From contig CBFGTC010000015.1 in the NCBI GenBank assembly GCA_965651935.1, positions 1-50,600 on the forward strand: a DNA stretch of 50,600 bases. The letters are read 5' to 3'. Under the pieces are notes generated by a model. That model was given only the letters and a program-made list of their open reading frames with translations, was not told the origin of the DNA and ran no database searches. Below, piece after piece: positions 24,895-34,098 of the stretch. A program made the position numbers and the translations under genes. Origin of the DNA: JAFEDN01 sp965651935 (lineage in GTDB: Bacteria > Pseudomonadota > Gammaproteobacteria > Coxiellales > Coxiellaceae). Each line of letters begins with the position of its first letter. The first letter of the stretch is position 1.

Positions 24895-26174
24895 AAACGG
24901 CCTACCAGTCGATGGAAAAAGTTTGCTATCGAACCTTGCATCTCGATAAGCCGTGGACGCTCAAATCCTACGAAAGCGTAGGAGGGTATACCGCCCTAAG
25001 GCGTATTTTAAAAGAAAAAACTCCCCCCGAGCAGATCATCCAAACCCTCAAAGATTCCGCCTTGCGCGGTCGCGGTGGAGCGGGATTTCCCACGGGATTA
25101 AAATGGAGCTTCGTGGCGCGCGACGTTCCAGGGCAAAAATACGTCTTGTGTAACTCAGACGAAAGCGAACCCGGCACCTTCAAAGATCGCGATATATTAA
25201 GATATAACCCCCACCAAATTATCGAAGGCATGGCCATTGCCTGCTACACCATGAATGCTACCGTAGGCTATAATTTCCTGCGCGGAGAATTTTGGGAGCC
25301 ATTCCAACGTTGCGAAGACGCGCTCGCTGAAGCGCGTGAAGCCGGTTTATTAGGCGAAAATATTTTAGGTTCCGGCATTAACATACAAATTTACAATCAC
25401 ATGAGTGCCGGTGCTTATATCTGTGGTGAAGAGACCGCCCTGATGAATTCTTTAGAAGGAAAACGCGGTTGGCCTCGTTTTAAACCGCCTTTTCCTGCCA
25501 ATTTTGGTTTGTACGGACGTCCGACGAACATTAACAACACCGAGACTTACGCTTCCGTCCCGGTAATTATGGAAAAAGGCGCTAAGTGGTTTGCTGACTT
25601 AGGCACCCCCAAAAATGGTGGAACAAAAATTTTTAGTGTTAGCGGCCATGTGAACGCCCCAGACAACTACGAAGTTCCTCTCGGGATCCCTTTCCAAGAT
25701 CTATTGGAATTGGCAGGGGGAGTATTACACGGTCGTCAATTAAAAGCCGTCATCCCCGGGGGCAGCTCTATGCCGGTATTGCCTGCCGACATTATTATGA
25801 ACACCAAAATGGATTTTGATAGTTTAGTGACGGCGGGTTCCATGTTAGGTTCTGGGGGTGTGGTAGTAATGGATGAAACGACCTGCATGGTTAAAGCGTT
25901 GGCGAGGATTCTTAAATTTTACATGCATGAATCCTGCGGTCAGTGTACCCCTTGCCGGGAAGGCTCGGGATGGGTGTACCGCTTAACCCAAAAAATAGAA
26001 GACGGCTTAGGTATAATGGAAGATTTAGAGCGTTTAGCCGTAGCGGCGAAAGGCATTGAAGGCCGCACCATTTGCGCCTTCGGCGAAGCCATTGCATGGC
26101 CAGTGGCGGGCTTTTTAAAACATTTTCGCGATGAATTTGTTTATCATATTCATCATAAAAAATGCATGGTTTGA
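24891..26174 (+). CDS. nuoF: NADH-quinone oxidoreductase subunit F
   Basis: A 427-aa flavoprotein that oxidises NADH. The FMN/NADH glycine loop LRGRGGAGFPTGLKW, SDESEPGTFKDRD, GAYICGEETALMNSLEG, and the [4Fe-4S] N3 site ESCGQCTPCREG with a later Cys in GRTICAFGEA are all present. A GTG start overlapping the nuoE stop is used. Confidence 0.98.
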   Translation: MKTAYQSMEKVCYRTLHLDKPWTLKSYESVGGYTALRRILKEKTPPEQIIQTLKDSALRGRGGAGFPTGLKWSFVARDVPGQKYVLCNSDESEPGTFKDRDILRYNPHQIIEGMAIACYTMNATVGYNFLRGEFWEPFQRCEDALAEAREAGLLGENILGSGINIQIYNHMSAGAYICGEETALMNSLEGKRGWPRFKPPFPANFGLYGRPTNINNTETYASVPVIMEKGAKWFADLGTPKNGGTKIFSVSGHVNAPDNYEVPLGIPFQDLLELAGGVLHGRQLKAVIPGGSSMPVLPADIIMNTKMDFDSLVTAGSMLGSGGVVVMDETTCMVKALARILKFYMHESCGQCTPCREGSGWVYRLTQKIEDGLGIMEDLERLAVAAKGIEGRTICAFGEAIAWPVAGFLKHFRDEFVYHIHHKKCMV

Positions 26175-26195
26175 AAAATAAGGTTGATTTTCAAT

Positions 26196-28559
26196 ATGGT
26201 TGATTTAGAAATTGATGGTAGACCCATTAGTGTAGAGCAGGGTACAACGATCATCGAAGCGGCTGATCAGTTGGGAATTTACATCCCCCGCTTTTGTTAT
26301 CACAAAAAATTATCTATCGCCGCGAATTGCCGCATGTGCTTAGTGGAAGTGGAAAAAGTCGGCAAACCCTTACCTGCTTGCGCCACACCGGTCACGCAAG
26401 GAATGAAAGTATATACGATTTCCAAAAAAGCCATGGAAGCTCAAAAAATCGTGATGGAATTCTTGTTGATCAATCATCCGCTCGATTGCCCAATTTGCGA
26501 TCAAGGCGGTGAATGTGAGTTACAAGATTTGGCGATGGGCTATGGCGATTCTCATTCGCATTATGATCAACCCAAACGCGCCGTTTTCAACGACGATCTG
26601 GGTCCATTGATCGCCACCGAGATGACCCGCTGCATTCAATGCACACGTTGCGTGCGATTTGGCGAAGAAATTGCCGGTATGCGCGAACTCGGTGTGACTT
26701 TTCGCGGCGAGCATGAACAAATCGGCACTTATGTAAAGCACATGATGAAGTCCGAAGTATCAGGCAATGTTATTGATTTATGTCCCGTTGGCGCGCTCTT
26801 ATCGAAACCTGCGCTTTACTCATTGCGCGGATGGGAAGTCAAAGAACACCCGGGAGTCTCATCTCACGATTGCTTAGGCTCGAACATTTTTATTCACAGC
26901 CGAGGCTTTGAATATTCGTCACAACGGGAAGTAATGCGGATAGTGCCGCGGGAAAATAATGCCATTAATGAAACCTGGATCAGCGATCGTGATCGTTATA
27001 GTTATTTAGGTTTAAAGCACCCCGATCGAATTTTAAAACCCAGAATGAAACGCAACGGCCAGTGGCAAGAGGTGGACTGGCACAGAGTTTTATTGGAAAT
27101 TGCGGATCGCACTTTGGCGATAATTGAACAGCATGGCGCTGACCAAGTGGCGGCCTTGGCTTCTCCCAATTCCACCTTAGAAGAATTTTACCTATTACAA
27201 AAATGGATGCGCGCCTTTGGCAGTAATCATATTGACCATCGTTTGCGTCAGCAAGATTTTAGCGATCAAGACAACGCGCCAGAATTCCCGCATTTGAGCA
27301 TCCCTATCGCCGAAATCGAAAAATGCGAAGTTATCTTATTGGTAGGGTCACATTTGCGTTACGAGCAACCTCTATTGGGCTTGCGGGTTTTCAAAGCCGT
27401 CCAAGATGGCGCACAAGTGATGGTCATCAATCCCATGGACTACAATTTTAATTTTACCGTAAAGGAAAAATTAATCAGTGCGGATATGCTAGGCTGTTTA
27501 GCAGACGTCGCTGAGGCTTTGAATCCCAAAAATCATCAATCCAAACCTCGCCGAGAAGCCTTAGCCATTGCCCAAGCATTACAAAAATCGGGTAACAAGG
27601 CTGTAATATTGATGGGAGAATATGCTCAGTGTCACCCGCAGGCCGGATTCGCCCGTGCCTTGGTGCGCAATATCTGTGAACAAACTCAAGCCGCCCACGG
27701 CGTGCTCACGGAAGGCGCCAATAGCGCAGGAGCTTGGCTTGCCGGAGCACTCCCTCACCGAGGCCCAAATGGTGTAAAAATTAACACACCAGGAGACCAT
27801 GCCTTTAGCTTGCTGAGTGACAGTGTCAAGCGAGCCTACTTTTTATTGGGTTTGGAACCCGAATTGGATTGCATTGCTCCAGCTAAAGCTTTAAAAAGCT
27901 TAAAACAAGCCGGATTAGTCGTTTGCTTAACTCCCTTTGTTACTCCGACGATGGAAGAATATGCCGATTTTATTTTACCAATTGTGCCAGTAACGGAAAA
28001 TACAGGCACATTTGTTAATGTGAACGGCTTGTTCCAATCTTTTTCAGCGGTGAGCGTGCCGTCAGCAGACGCCAAGCCCGCTTGGAAAATTATCCGAGTT
28101 TTGGCTAATTTTATGGAATTACCCGGATTCGAATACGAAGATATCCATCAGCTTCAAACCGAGTTGAATCAGTTTATTTCATCAGAACCCCGGTTAGAAA
28201 ACATACCCCAATCGCATATGCCAACTGTACCAGTCTGGGAAAATGGCTGCCTAACCCGGTTAGCACCTTGGCCCTTATATCGAAGCGATCCATTGGTAAG
28301 GCGATCCTTGCCTTTGCAAGAAACCATGCGAGAAAGCCATTTGTCTTGTATTGCAATTAATTCTACTTCAGCCGTGAAATATAATTTAAAGCCAGGGCAG
28401 CGAGTGACTGCGCGACAAGGTGACTCGCAAATTACGCTTCCTTTAATCATTGATGAGCGCTTAGCTTCCGATATCGTATTTATTCCCTCTGCTTTGCCCG
28501 AAACTGCTGGATTTGGTCAGGCTTCTGCAGAAATCAGTTTACAAGGGGAGGTCGAATAA
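26196..28559 (+). CDS. nuoG: NADH-quinone oxidoreductase subunit G
   Basis: A 787-aa largest peripheral subunit. The start MVDLEIDG is chosen; an upstream TTG at 26184 lies directly against the AAGG ribosome site and is too close. The N-terminus binds [2Fe-2S] (PRFCYHKKLS..NCRMCLVEV..ACATPV), a His-ligated [4Fe-4S] (HPLDCPICDQGGECELQD) and another [4Fe-4S] (CIQCTRCVRF). The molybdopterin-oxidoreductase-like remainder includes ISDRDRYSY. The C-terminal half is divergent, as is usual. The stop overlaps nuoH. Confidence 0.97.
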   Translation: MVDLEIDGRPISVEQGTTIIEAADQLGIYIPRFCYHKKLSIAANCRMCLVEVEKVGKPLPACATPVTQGMKVYTISKKAMEAQKIVMEFLLINHPLDCPICDQGGECELQDLAMGYGDSHSHYDQPKRAVFNDDLGPLIATEMTRCIQCTRCVRFGEEIAGMRELGVTFRGEHEQIGTYVKHMMKSEVSGNVIDLCPVGALLSKPALYSLRGWEVKEHPGVSSHDCLGSNIFIHSRGFEYSSQREVMRIVPRENNAINETWISDRDRYSYLGLKHPDRILKPRMKRNGQWQEVDWHRVLLEIADRTLAIIEQHGADQVAALASPNSTLEEFYLLQKWMRAFGSNHIDHRLRQQDFSDQDNAPEFPHLSIPIAEIEKCEVILLVGSHLRYEQPLLGLRVFKAVQDGAQVMVINPMDYNFNFTVKEKLISADMLGCLADVAEALNPKNHQSKPRREALAIAQALQKSGNKAVILMGEYAQCHPQAGFARALVRNICEQTQAAHGVLTEGANSAGAWLAGALPHRGPNGVKINTPGDHAFSLLSDSVKRAYFLLGLEPELDCIAPAKALKSLKQAGLVVCLTPFVTPTMEEYADFILPIVPVTENTGTFVNVNGLFQSFSAVSVPSADAKPAWKIIRVLANFMELPGFEYEDIHQLQTELNQFISSEPRLENIPQSHMPTVPVWENGCLTRLAPWPLYRSDPLVRRSLPLQETMRESHLSCIAINSTSAVKYNLKPGQRVTARQGDSQITLPLIIDERLASDIVFIPSALPETAGFGQASAEISLQGEVE

Positions 28560-29569
28560 TGGATGACTTAATTACATTATTGTGGGTTATCGGCAAGGTG
28601 TTGATTGTCGCCGTGCCTATTACTTTAGTAGTGGCTTTTTTAACATTATTTGAACGCAAAGTAATCGGGTTTATCCAAGTGCGCATTGGACCAAACCGGG
28701 TAGGGCCTCGTGGTTTGGGTCAACCCCTGGCTGATGCACTCAAACTTCTACAAAAAGAAGTCATCGTACCCTCGGCAGCCAATCGTTTTTTATTTATTTT
28801 AGGTCCGTTGTTGACTTTAGCACCGGCTTTAGTGGCTTGGGCGGTATTACCCTTTAATGCCGGTTGGGTTGTGTCGAATATCAATGCAGGTGTGCTATTT
28901 CTGTTTGCGATGACTTCTTTGGGGATTTACGGGATTCTTATCTCCGGCTGGGCCTCTAATTCGAAATATTCCTTTTTCGGCGCCATGCGGTCAGCTGCGC
29001 AAATGGTTTCCTATGAAATTGCCCTGGGATTTGTATTGGTCGGCGTTTTGTTAGCGGCTGGCAGTATGAATTTATCGGAAATTGTGGTGAAACAAACTGG
29101 CGGGATTTGGCATTGGTATTGGCTGCCATTATTACCTTTATTTATAGTGTATTGGATAGCGGGGGTGGCTGAAACCAACCGTGCTCCTTTTGACGTGGCG
29201 GAAGGTGAATCGGAAATTGTGGCGGGTTTTCACGTGGAATATTCGGGTATGGGGTTCGCGTTATTCTTTCTTGCTGAATATGCCAATATGATGTTAGTCA
29301 GTGGGGTAGCCGCGGTATTTTTCTTGGGTGGATGGTTGTCACCTTTTCAAGGTATTCCGGGTCTTGAAACGGCTTTTGCCTGGGTGCCGGGTATTATCTG
29401 GTTATTTCTAAAAATGGCTTTCTTCTTGTATTTATACATTTGGATGCGCGCGACTTTCCCTCGCTACCGCTATGATCAAATTATGCACTTGGGATGGAAA
29501 GTACTCATTCCCGTGACTTTAGTGTGGTTAGTGCTGGAATCGATATTTGTTCAGTTGATTAACAAGTAG
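28559..29569 (+). CDS. nuoH: NADH-quinone oxidoreductase subunit H
   Basis: A 336-aa membrane subunit with about eight TM helices linking the peripheral arm to the proton channel. Conserved loops are ERKVIGFIQVRIGPNRVGP, GWASNSKYSFFGAMRSAAQM and ETNRAPFDVAEGESEIVAGF. The YAEN-equivalent is EYANMM, followed by RATFPRYRYDQIM. Confidence 0.98.
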   Translation: MDDLITLLWVIGKVLIVAVPITLVVAFLTLFERKVIGFIQVRIGPNRVGPRGLGQPLADALKLLQKEVIVPSAANRFLFILGPLLTLAPALVAWAVLPFNAGWVVSNINAGVLFLFAMTSLGIYGILISGWASNSKYSFFGAMRSAAQMVSYEIALGFVLVGVLLAAGSMNLSEIVVKQTGGIWHWYWLPLLPLFIVYWIAGVAETNRAPFDVAEGESEIVAGFHVEYSGMGFALFFLAEYANMMLVSGVAAVFFLGGWLSPFQGIPGLETAFAWVPGIIWLFLKMAFFLYLYIWMRATFPRYRYDQIMHLGWKVLIPVTLVWLVLESIFVQLINK

Positions 29570-29575
29570 GTCTGT

Positions 29576-30085
29576 ATGTCTAAGCAAAATACGGCTTCAA
29601 AAATGAAACAATGGGTAAAAAGTTTTACCTTATGGGAATTATTTCAAGGATTATCTTTAACTTTACGTTATTTTTTCAGACCTAAAATCACTGTGCAGTA
29701 TCCTGAAGAGGAAACTCCTACCTCTCCTCGTTTTCGAGGAATGTTAGCTTTACGCCGTTATCCCAATGGTGAAGAGCGCTGTATTGCTTGTAAATTATGC
29801 GAGGCAGTGTGTCCGGCTTGCGCTATCACCATTGAAGCAGGGCCGCGCGCCAGTGACGGCTCGCGCCGGACTACCAAATACGAGCTTGATGTATTTAAAT
29901 GCATTAACTGCGGTTTTTGTGAAGAAGCTTGCCCAGTGGATGCAATCGTACTGACTCGTGAAATACACTATCATCAACAAAATCGCGGTGAAAATATTGT
30001 CCCCAAAGAAAAATTGCTCTTCATCGGCGATATCTATGAAAAACAAATTGCCGCCGACCGCGCCGCTGACGAGCCTTATCGTTAG
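29576..30085 (+). CDS. nuoI: NADH-quinone oxidoreductase subunit I (last nuo gene present)
   Basis: A 169-aa subunit with two [4Fe-4S] clusters, ligated by CIACKLCEAVCP and CINCGFCEEACP. The GMLALRRYPNGEERC and KYELDVFKC linkers are typical. After it the nuo order stops: only 16 bases separate it from the end of the convergent ruvB, so nuoJ-nuoN, normally contiguous, are absent here. Confidence 0.98.
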   Translation: MSKQNTASKMKQWVKSFTLWELFQGLSLTLRYFFRPKITVQYPEEETPTSPRFRGMLALRRYPNGEERCIACKLCEAVCPACAITIEAGPRASDGSRRTTKYELDVFKCINCGFCEEACPVDAIVLTREIHYHQQNRGENIVPKEKLLFIGDIYEKQIAADRAADEPYR

Positions 30086-30101
30086 TTAACCTTAAAATAA
30101 A

Positions 30102-31100
30102 TTATCCGGGAATCTTGAGACCAAAGTGCTGATAAGCGCTGGCGGCAGCGACTCGACCACGTGGGGTTCGGGCTACGTAGCCTTCTTGGATGAGATAAGG
30201 CTCTAAAACCTCTTCTAAAGTGCCGCGGTCTTCGCCAAGGGCCGCGGCTATGCTCTCGATCCCTACTGGCCCACCTTGGAACTTTTCAATTAAAGTTTGC
30301 AGAAATTTTCTATCCATGGCATCGAAACCGAGTTTATCTACCTGAAGCATGTCTAACGCTACCTGGGCCAGCGTTTGATTAATGTGACCATTCGCCTTGA
30401 CTTGAGCGAAATCACGTACCCGCCTTAATAAACGATTGGCAATACGCGGTGTTCCCCGCGATCGGCGAGCAATTTCTTCGGCGCCGTGACGATCTATGCT
30501 GGTCTGCAGAATTTGCGCCGAGCGCATCACGATTTGAGTCAACTCCAGTGAGTTATAAAATTCCAAGCGCTGCACTATGCCAAATCGGTCTCGTAAGGGA
30601 GAAGACAGCAAGCCAGCGCGAGTTGTGGCGCCTACTAAAGTAAAAGGGGGTAGATCCAATTTAATCGAGCGCGCCGCCGGACCTTCACCAATCATGATAT
30701 CTAACTGGTAATCCTCCATCGCTGGATATAAAATTTCTTCAATCAGCGGATTAAGGCGGTGAATCTCGTCAATAAATAACACATCGCGAGCTTCTAAATT
30801 GGTGAGCAAGGCAGCTAAATCGCCGGCTTTATCCAACACGGGACCTGAAGTCTGTTTAAAACCAGCTCCCATTTCGTGCGCAATGATGTTTGCTAAAGTT
30901 GTTTTCCCCAGTCCGGGAGGGCCAAAAATCAACACGTGATCTAATGCTTCATTTCGAGCAAGTGCTGCGCGGATAAAAATTTCCATTTGCTGACGGGTAT
31001 TGAATTGACCAATATAATCTTGCAATCGGCGAGGACGGATAGAGTTTTCCAATGTTTTTTCATCGTATTTTAAAGCGGAGTCAATAAGTCTTTCTTGCAT
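30102..31100 (-). CDS. ruvB: Holliday junction branch migration helicase RuvB
   Basis: A 332-aa AAA+ motor of the RuvABC resolvasome. Walker A FGPPGLGKTTLA, Walker B LFIDEIHRL, sensor motif GATTRAGLLSSPLRDRFG and arginine-bearing RRSRGTPRIANRLLRRVRD are intact, followed by the winged-helix end (EDRGTLEEVLEPYLIQEGY). It follows ruvA by six bases. Confidence 0.98.
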   Translation of the reverse strand: MQERLIDSALKYDEKTLENSIRPRRLQDYIGQFNTRQQMEIFIRAALARNEALDHVLIFGPPGLGKTTLANIIAHEMGAGFKQTSGPVLDKAGDLAALLTNLEARDVLFIDEIHRLNPLIEEILYPAMEDYQLDIMIGEGPAARSIKLDLPPFTLVGATTRAGLLSSPLRDRFGIVQRLEFYNSLELTQIVMRSAQILQTSIDRHGAEEIARRSRGTPRIANRLLRRVRDFAQVKANGHINQTLAQVALDMLQVDKLGFDAMDRKFLQTLIEKFQGGPVGIESIAAALGEDRGTLEEVLEPYLIQEGYVARTPRGRVAAASAYQHFGLKIPG

Positions 31101-31106
31101 AATGGA

Positions 31107-31673
31107 TTAACCGATCTTGCTTTGTAATGCCAAACGAATGAGATCTTCACTGCTGCGGCCATTTTTAGCGACAAGCTGCACGGCTTTTTGAGCTTCTTGT
31201 GGTTTATAGCCTAAAGCAGTTAAAGCGCTGATCGCGTCTTCAATATAACGTGTGGGTGTTTGCACGGCGCTTGTGCTCAGTGCATCGCGGGTTTCAATAA
31301 TTAAACGTTCAGCGGTTTTTTTTCCGATCCCCGGGATATGCACCAGTCGAGTGATATCATTGTTTTGCACGCATTGGATAAATTCAGTGGCATTGATTCC
31401 AGAAAGAATCGCTAAAGCAAGTTTGGGGCCGACGCCATTCACTTTAATTAAAGCGCGGAATAAATCCCGTTCTTGGCGATGATAAAATCCAAATAAGATA
31501 TGAGCATCTTCGCGCACCGTCAAATGAATTAATAAAGTCACGGTTTGATTTAAATCGGGAAGATGATAAAAAGTGCTCATGGGAGCTTGGATTTCATAAC
31601 CGACGCCATTCACATCCAGTAGTAATCCTGGCGGACGTTTTTCTAAAAGGATGCCGCGTAAAAGTCCTATCAT
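31107..31673 (-). CDS. ruvA: Holliday junction branch migration protein RuvA
   Basis: A 188-aa tetrameric DNA-junction binder. An OB-fold N-terminus (MIGLLRGILLEKRPPGLLLD) is followed by two helix-hairpin-helix motifs (KVNGVGPKLALAIL, HIPGIGKKTAERLI) and a C-terminal RuvB-contact domain (DAISALTALGYKPQEAQKAV). Its start overlaps the ruvC end by four bases. Confidence 0.97.
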   Translation of the reverse strand: MIGLLRGILLEKRPPGLLLDVNGVGYEIQAPMSTFYHLPDLNQTVTLLIHLTVREDAHILFGFYHRQERDLFRALIKVNGVGPKLALAILSGINATEFIQCVQNNDITRLVHIPGIGKKTAERLIIETRDALSTSAVQTPTRYIEDAISALTALGYKPQEAQKAVQLVAKNGRSSEDLIRLALQSKIG

Positions 31674-32164
31674 GTCTTTATTTTAAGCGAAAATTGCCGA
31701 TGATGACAATGGCAAAGTGCAGCGGCCAGTGCATCAGCCGCATCGGTTTGAGGGAATTCAGCCATTTTTAATAACAATTTAATCATATGCTGAATTTGAT
31801 TTTTTTCCGCCGCGCCATAACCTGCCACGGATTTTTTTATCGTGCGAGGGCTATACTCAAATACCGGTAAACCGAATTGGGCGACAGCTACCAAGGCCAC
31901 GCCGCGGGCCTGCCCCAATTTTAAAGCGCTTTGAACATTTCGATTCATAAATACTTGTTCAATCGAAACTTCGTGAGGTTGATAGGTTTCCAATAAGTGA
32001 ATTAAAGAGCGATGGATATTGAGCAAACGCTTTCCTGCATCGTGTTTTTCTAATGCGGAAATATAGCCGTGATGAAGACAGACTGTATTATTATTTCTGC
32101 CGATTTCAACTATACCGAAACCCGTGCGAATTGAGCCTGGATCAATCCCCATTATCCTTGTCAT
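31670..32164 (-). CDS. ruvC: crossover junction endodeoxyribonuclease RuvC
   Basis: A 164-aa Holliday-junction resolvase. The catalytic acidic residues lie in MGIDPGSIRTGFG, SIEQVFMNRNVQSALKLGQA and TDAADALAAALCH. ATG 32164 with AAGGC upstream is preferred over an adjacent TTG. It is first of ruvC-ruvA-ruvB. Its usual upstream neighbour yebC is displaced by an oppositely oriented gene. Confidence 0.96.
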   Translation of the reverse strand: MTRIMGIDPGSIRTGFGIVEIGRNNNTVCLHHGYISALEKHDAGKRLLNIHRSLIHLLETYQPHEVSIEQVFMNRNVQSALKLGQARGVALVAVAQFGLPVFEYSPRTIKKSVAGYGAAEKNQIQHMIKLLLKMAEFPQTDAADALAAALCHCHHRQFSLKIKT

Positions 32165-32256
32165 CAAATTGCCTTTTTTTGTGTATTATAGTGTGACGAG
32201 TGCTGAACGCATTTGTATCAGTAAACTATAACATATCAATTTAAGAGAGGAATATG

Positions 32257-33357
32257 ATGAGAAAATTTTCTACTAACGCAATTCAGCAAATTCTGACGTT
32301 AATGAATACTTTAGGTGTTTCCATAACTTATTTTGATTCCATTATTAATTTCCCTTGGCATATACACAAAAGTGATCATCCACTGACGGATTGCAAAGAA
32401 GATTGGGAAGTGTACGTGGTGGCGATGGCGACAATTTTATGTGTATTTATTGCCATAAATAATCAAAGGATCATGCCGGAACATATTGCTAAATTTATGA
32501 ATCAGGTATTTAAAAACAAAAACTTTTCAGCGCCTAAAACCACTCACACATCCAAAGATGCGGTGGTGGAAGCCGTGGGTTGTGTGGCTAAAGCCTCCAT
32601 TAGTACGCTTTCTTTATATTCCTCTCTCCAAGACTATATGGATAATTCGGTGGTCGCCGCACTACTTTCGTCAATATCTTTTTTGGGAAATTTATTGGCG
32701 ATTTTTTCGGTATTGATGGAACACAGGAAAGATCGCGATGAAAATCCATGGCGATTAAATTTACCACGGCCTTGGGCGAAGGGCTTGGCTGGATTCGTAA
32801 AAATCTGTTACGGACTTGCTCAAGGCGGAATATATTCCAATGCCATTTTAAATCCTTTTGTGATGACGGGGGTGTTACCCAGCCGTCCAGCTTATAATAG
32901 TCCTGATAGCCTAGGTCGAGTCATTTTTGGAGCCATGCTCTATCCTTCCATCGAATTTATGTGGGGCTCAGGAACATCCATGTATATAAGGACCTTGAAA
33001 GTTTTCGGATCTGAGGAGAAAGAAGTGAAATCTAAAGTGACTATTTGCCAGAAATGGCGCGGTGGGGTGGCTTCGGTGTTTCGCTCTTTGGCTTTAATTT
33101 CCTCTATTTTTTGTTTTTTTTATTTATTAAGTAATGGTAATATGTGGGCTTCTACTATTCCCGCTGTTTTATCAGTATTGGCTGCCCCAGGGGTATTTGC
33201 TTTGCTTTATCCTCCGGCAGAGCCTGAAGAGGAATTGTGTAGGTTGCGAGGCAATAGTCATATCTATTTGTCAAAAAGTCCCTTATTAATTAATAGCTCC
33301 AATCCAGAAAATTCTCAATCCGAAGGTTATAGTTTCGAATCCATAGGAGCATTTTAA
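32257..33357 (+). CDS. orphan multi-spanning membrane protein inserted in the yebC-ruvC operon
   Basis: About 366 aa with seven to eight hydrophobic helices (for example VYVVAMATILCVFIAI, VVAALLSSISFLGNLLAIFSVL and STIPAVLSVLAAPGVFALLYP), a Lys-rich loop and a polar Ser/Asn-rich C-terminal tail. ATG 32257 has AGAGAGG six bases upstream; ATG 32254 is also possible. I recognise no transporter or enzyme family. It runs opposite to aspS-yebC-ruvCAB and ends two bases from the yebC stop. This conserved operon is normally uninterrupted, so the gene is probably an acquisition. A membrane effector or other lineage-specific protein is possible. Confidence 0.7.
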   Translation: MRKFSTNAIQQILTLMNTLGVSITYFDSIINFPWHIHKSDHPLTDCKEDWEVYVVAMATILCVFIAINNQRIMPEHIAKFMNQVFKNKNFSAPKTTHTSKDAVVEAVGCVAKASISTLSLYSSLQDYMDNSVVAALLSSISFLGNLLAIFSVLMEHRKDRDENPWRLNLPRPWAKGLAGFVKICYGLAQGGIYSNAILNPFVMTGVLPSRPAYNSPDSLGRVIFGAMLYPSIEFMWGSGTSMYIRTLKVFGSEEKEVKSKVTICQKWRGGVASVFRSLALISSIFCFFYLLSNGNMWASTIPAVLSVLAAPGVFALLYPPAEPEEELCRLRGNSHIYLSKSPLLINSSNPENSQSEGYSFESIGAF

Positions 33358-33359
33358 AA

Positions 33360-34076
33360 TTACTCGGCGTTAGTATAGACTTGTTGGACGTCATCCAAGT
33401 CTTCCAAGGCGTCGATTAAAGCCGTTAATTCTTCTGATTGGGTTTCATTTAATGCGGTTTTGACCCCAGCTAACCAGGTGATTTCGGCATAAGGAGTCTC
33501 CAAGCCTGCTGTTTGCAAGGCCGATTTCACCGGAACAAAATTTTCTGGCAAAGCGATGACATCAATTGAATCGTCTTCGTTATGGGTCACATCATCCGCT
33601 CCGGCATCTAAGGCTACTTCGATAATGCGATTTTCATCACTGCCAGGAGGAAAAGTAATCAAGCCCACTTGTTTAAATAAATAGGCAACCGAGCCTGCGG
33701 TTCCTAAATTTCCACCAGACTTGGTAAATGCATGGCGAACTTCGCCGACGGTACGGTTTTTATTATCGGTGAGACAATCCACAATCACTGCTACGCCATG
33801 AGGGCCATAACCTTCGTAGCGTATCTCAATCATTTGTTCCCCATCACTTTCACCGCTGCCGCGTTTGATGGCCCTTTGGATAGTGTCTTTAGTCATGTTT
33901 TGATTTAGGGCTTTATCAATAGCTGTTCGTAGACGCGGGTTGGCGTCTGGATCTGGGCCGCTTTGCCGTGCCGCGGTGGTAATTTCACGAATGAGTTTAG
34001 TGAAGATTTTGCCGCGTTTGGCATCCTGACCGGCCTTGCGATGCATAATATTTTTAAATTGACTATGTCCTGCCAT
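33360..34076 (-). CDS. yebC: YebC/PmpR family protein
   Basis: A 238-aa cytosolic protein, classical YebC type with the N-terminal AGHSQFKNIMHRKAGQDAKR, the RYEGYGPHGVAVIVDCLTDN core and the C-terminal EDLDDVQQVYTN. Members act as transcriptional regulators or ribosome-associated factors relieving stalls at prolines. Downstream of aspS by 22 bases, as in most gammaproteobacteria. Confidence 0.97.
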   Translation of the reverse strand: MAGHSQFKNIMHRKAGQDAKRGKIFTKLIREITTAARQSGPDPDANPRLRTAIDKALNQNMTKDTIQRAIKRGSGESDGEQMIEIRYEGYGPHGVAVIVDCLTDNKNRTVGEVRHAFTKSGGNLGTAGSVAYLFKQVGLITFPPGSDENRIIEVALDAGADDVTHNEDDSIDVIALPENFVPVKSALQTAGLETPYAEITWLAGVKTALNETQSEELTALIDALEDLDDVQQVYTNAE

Positions 34077-34098
34077 AATAATTTCTCGCGCGTGTTAA

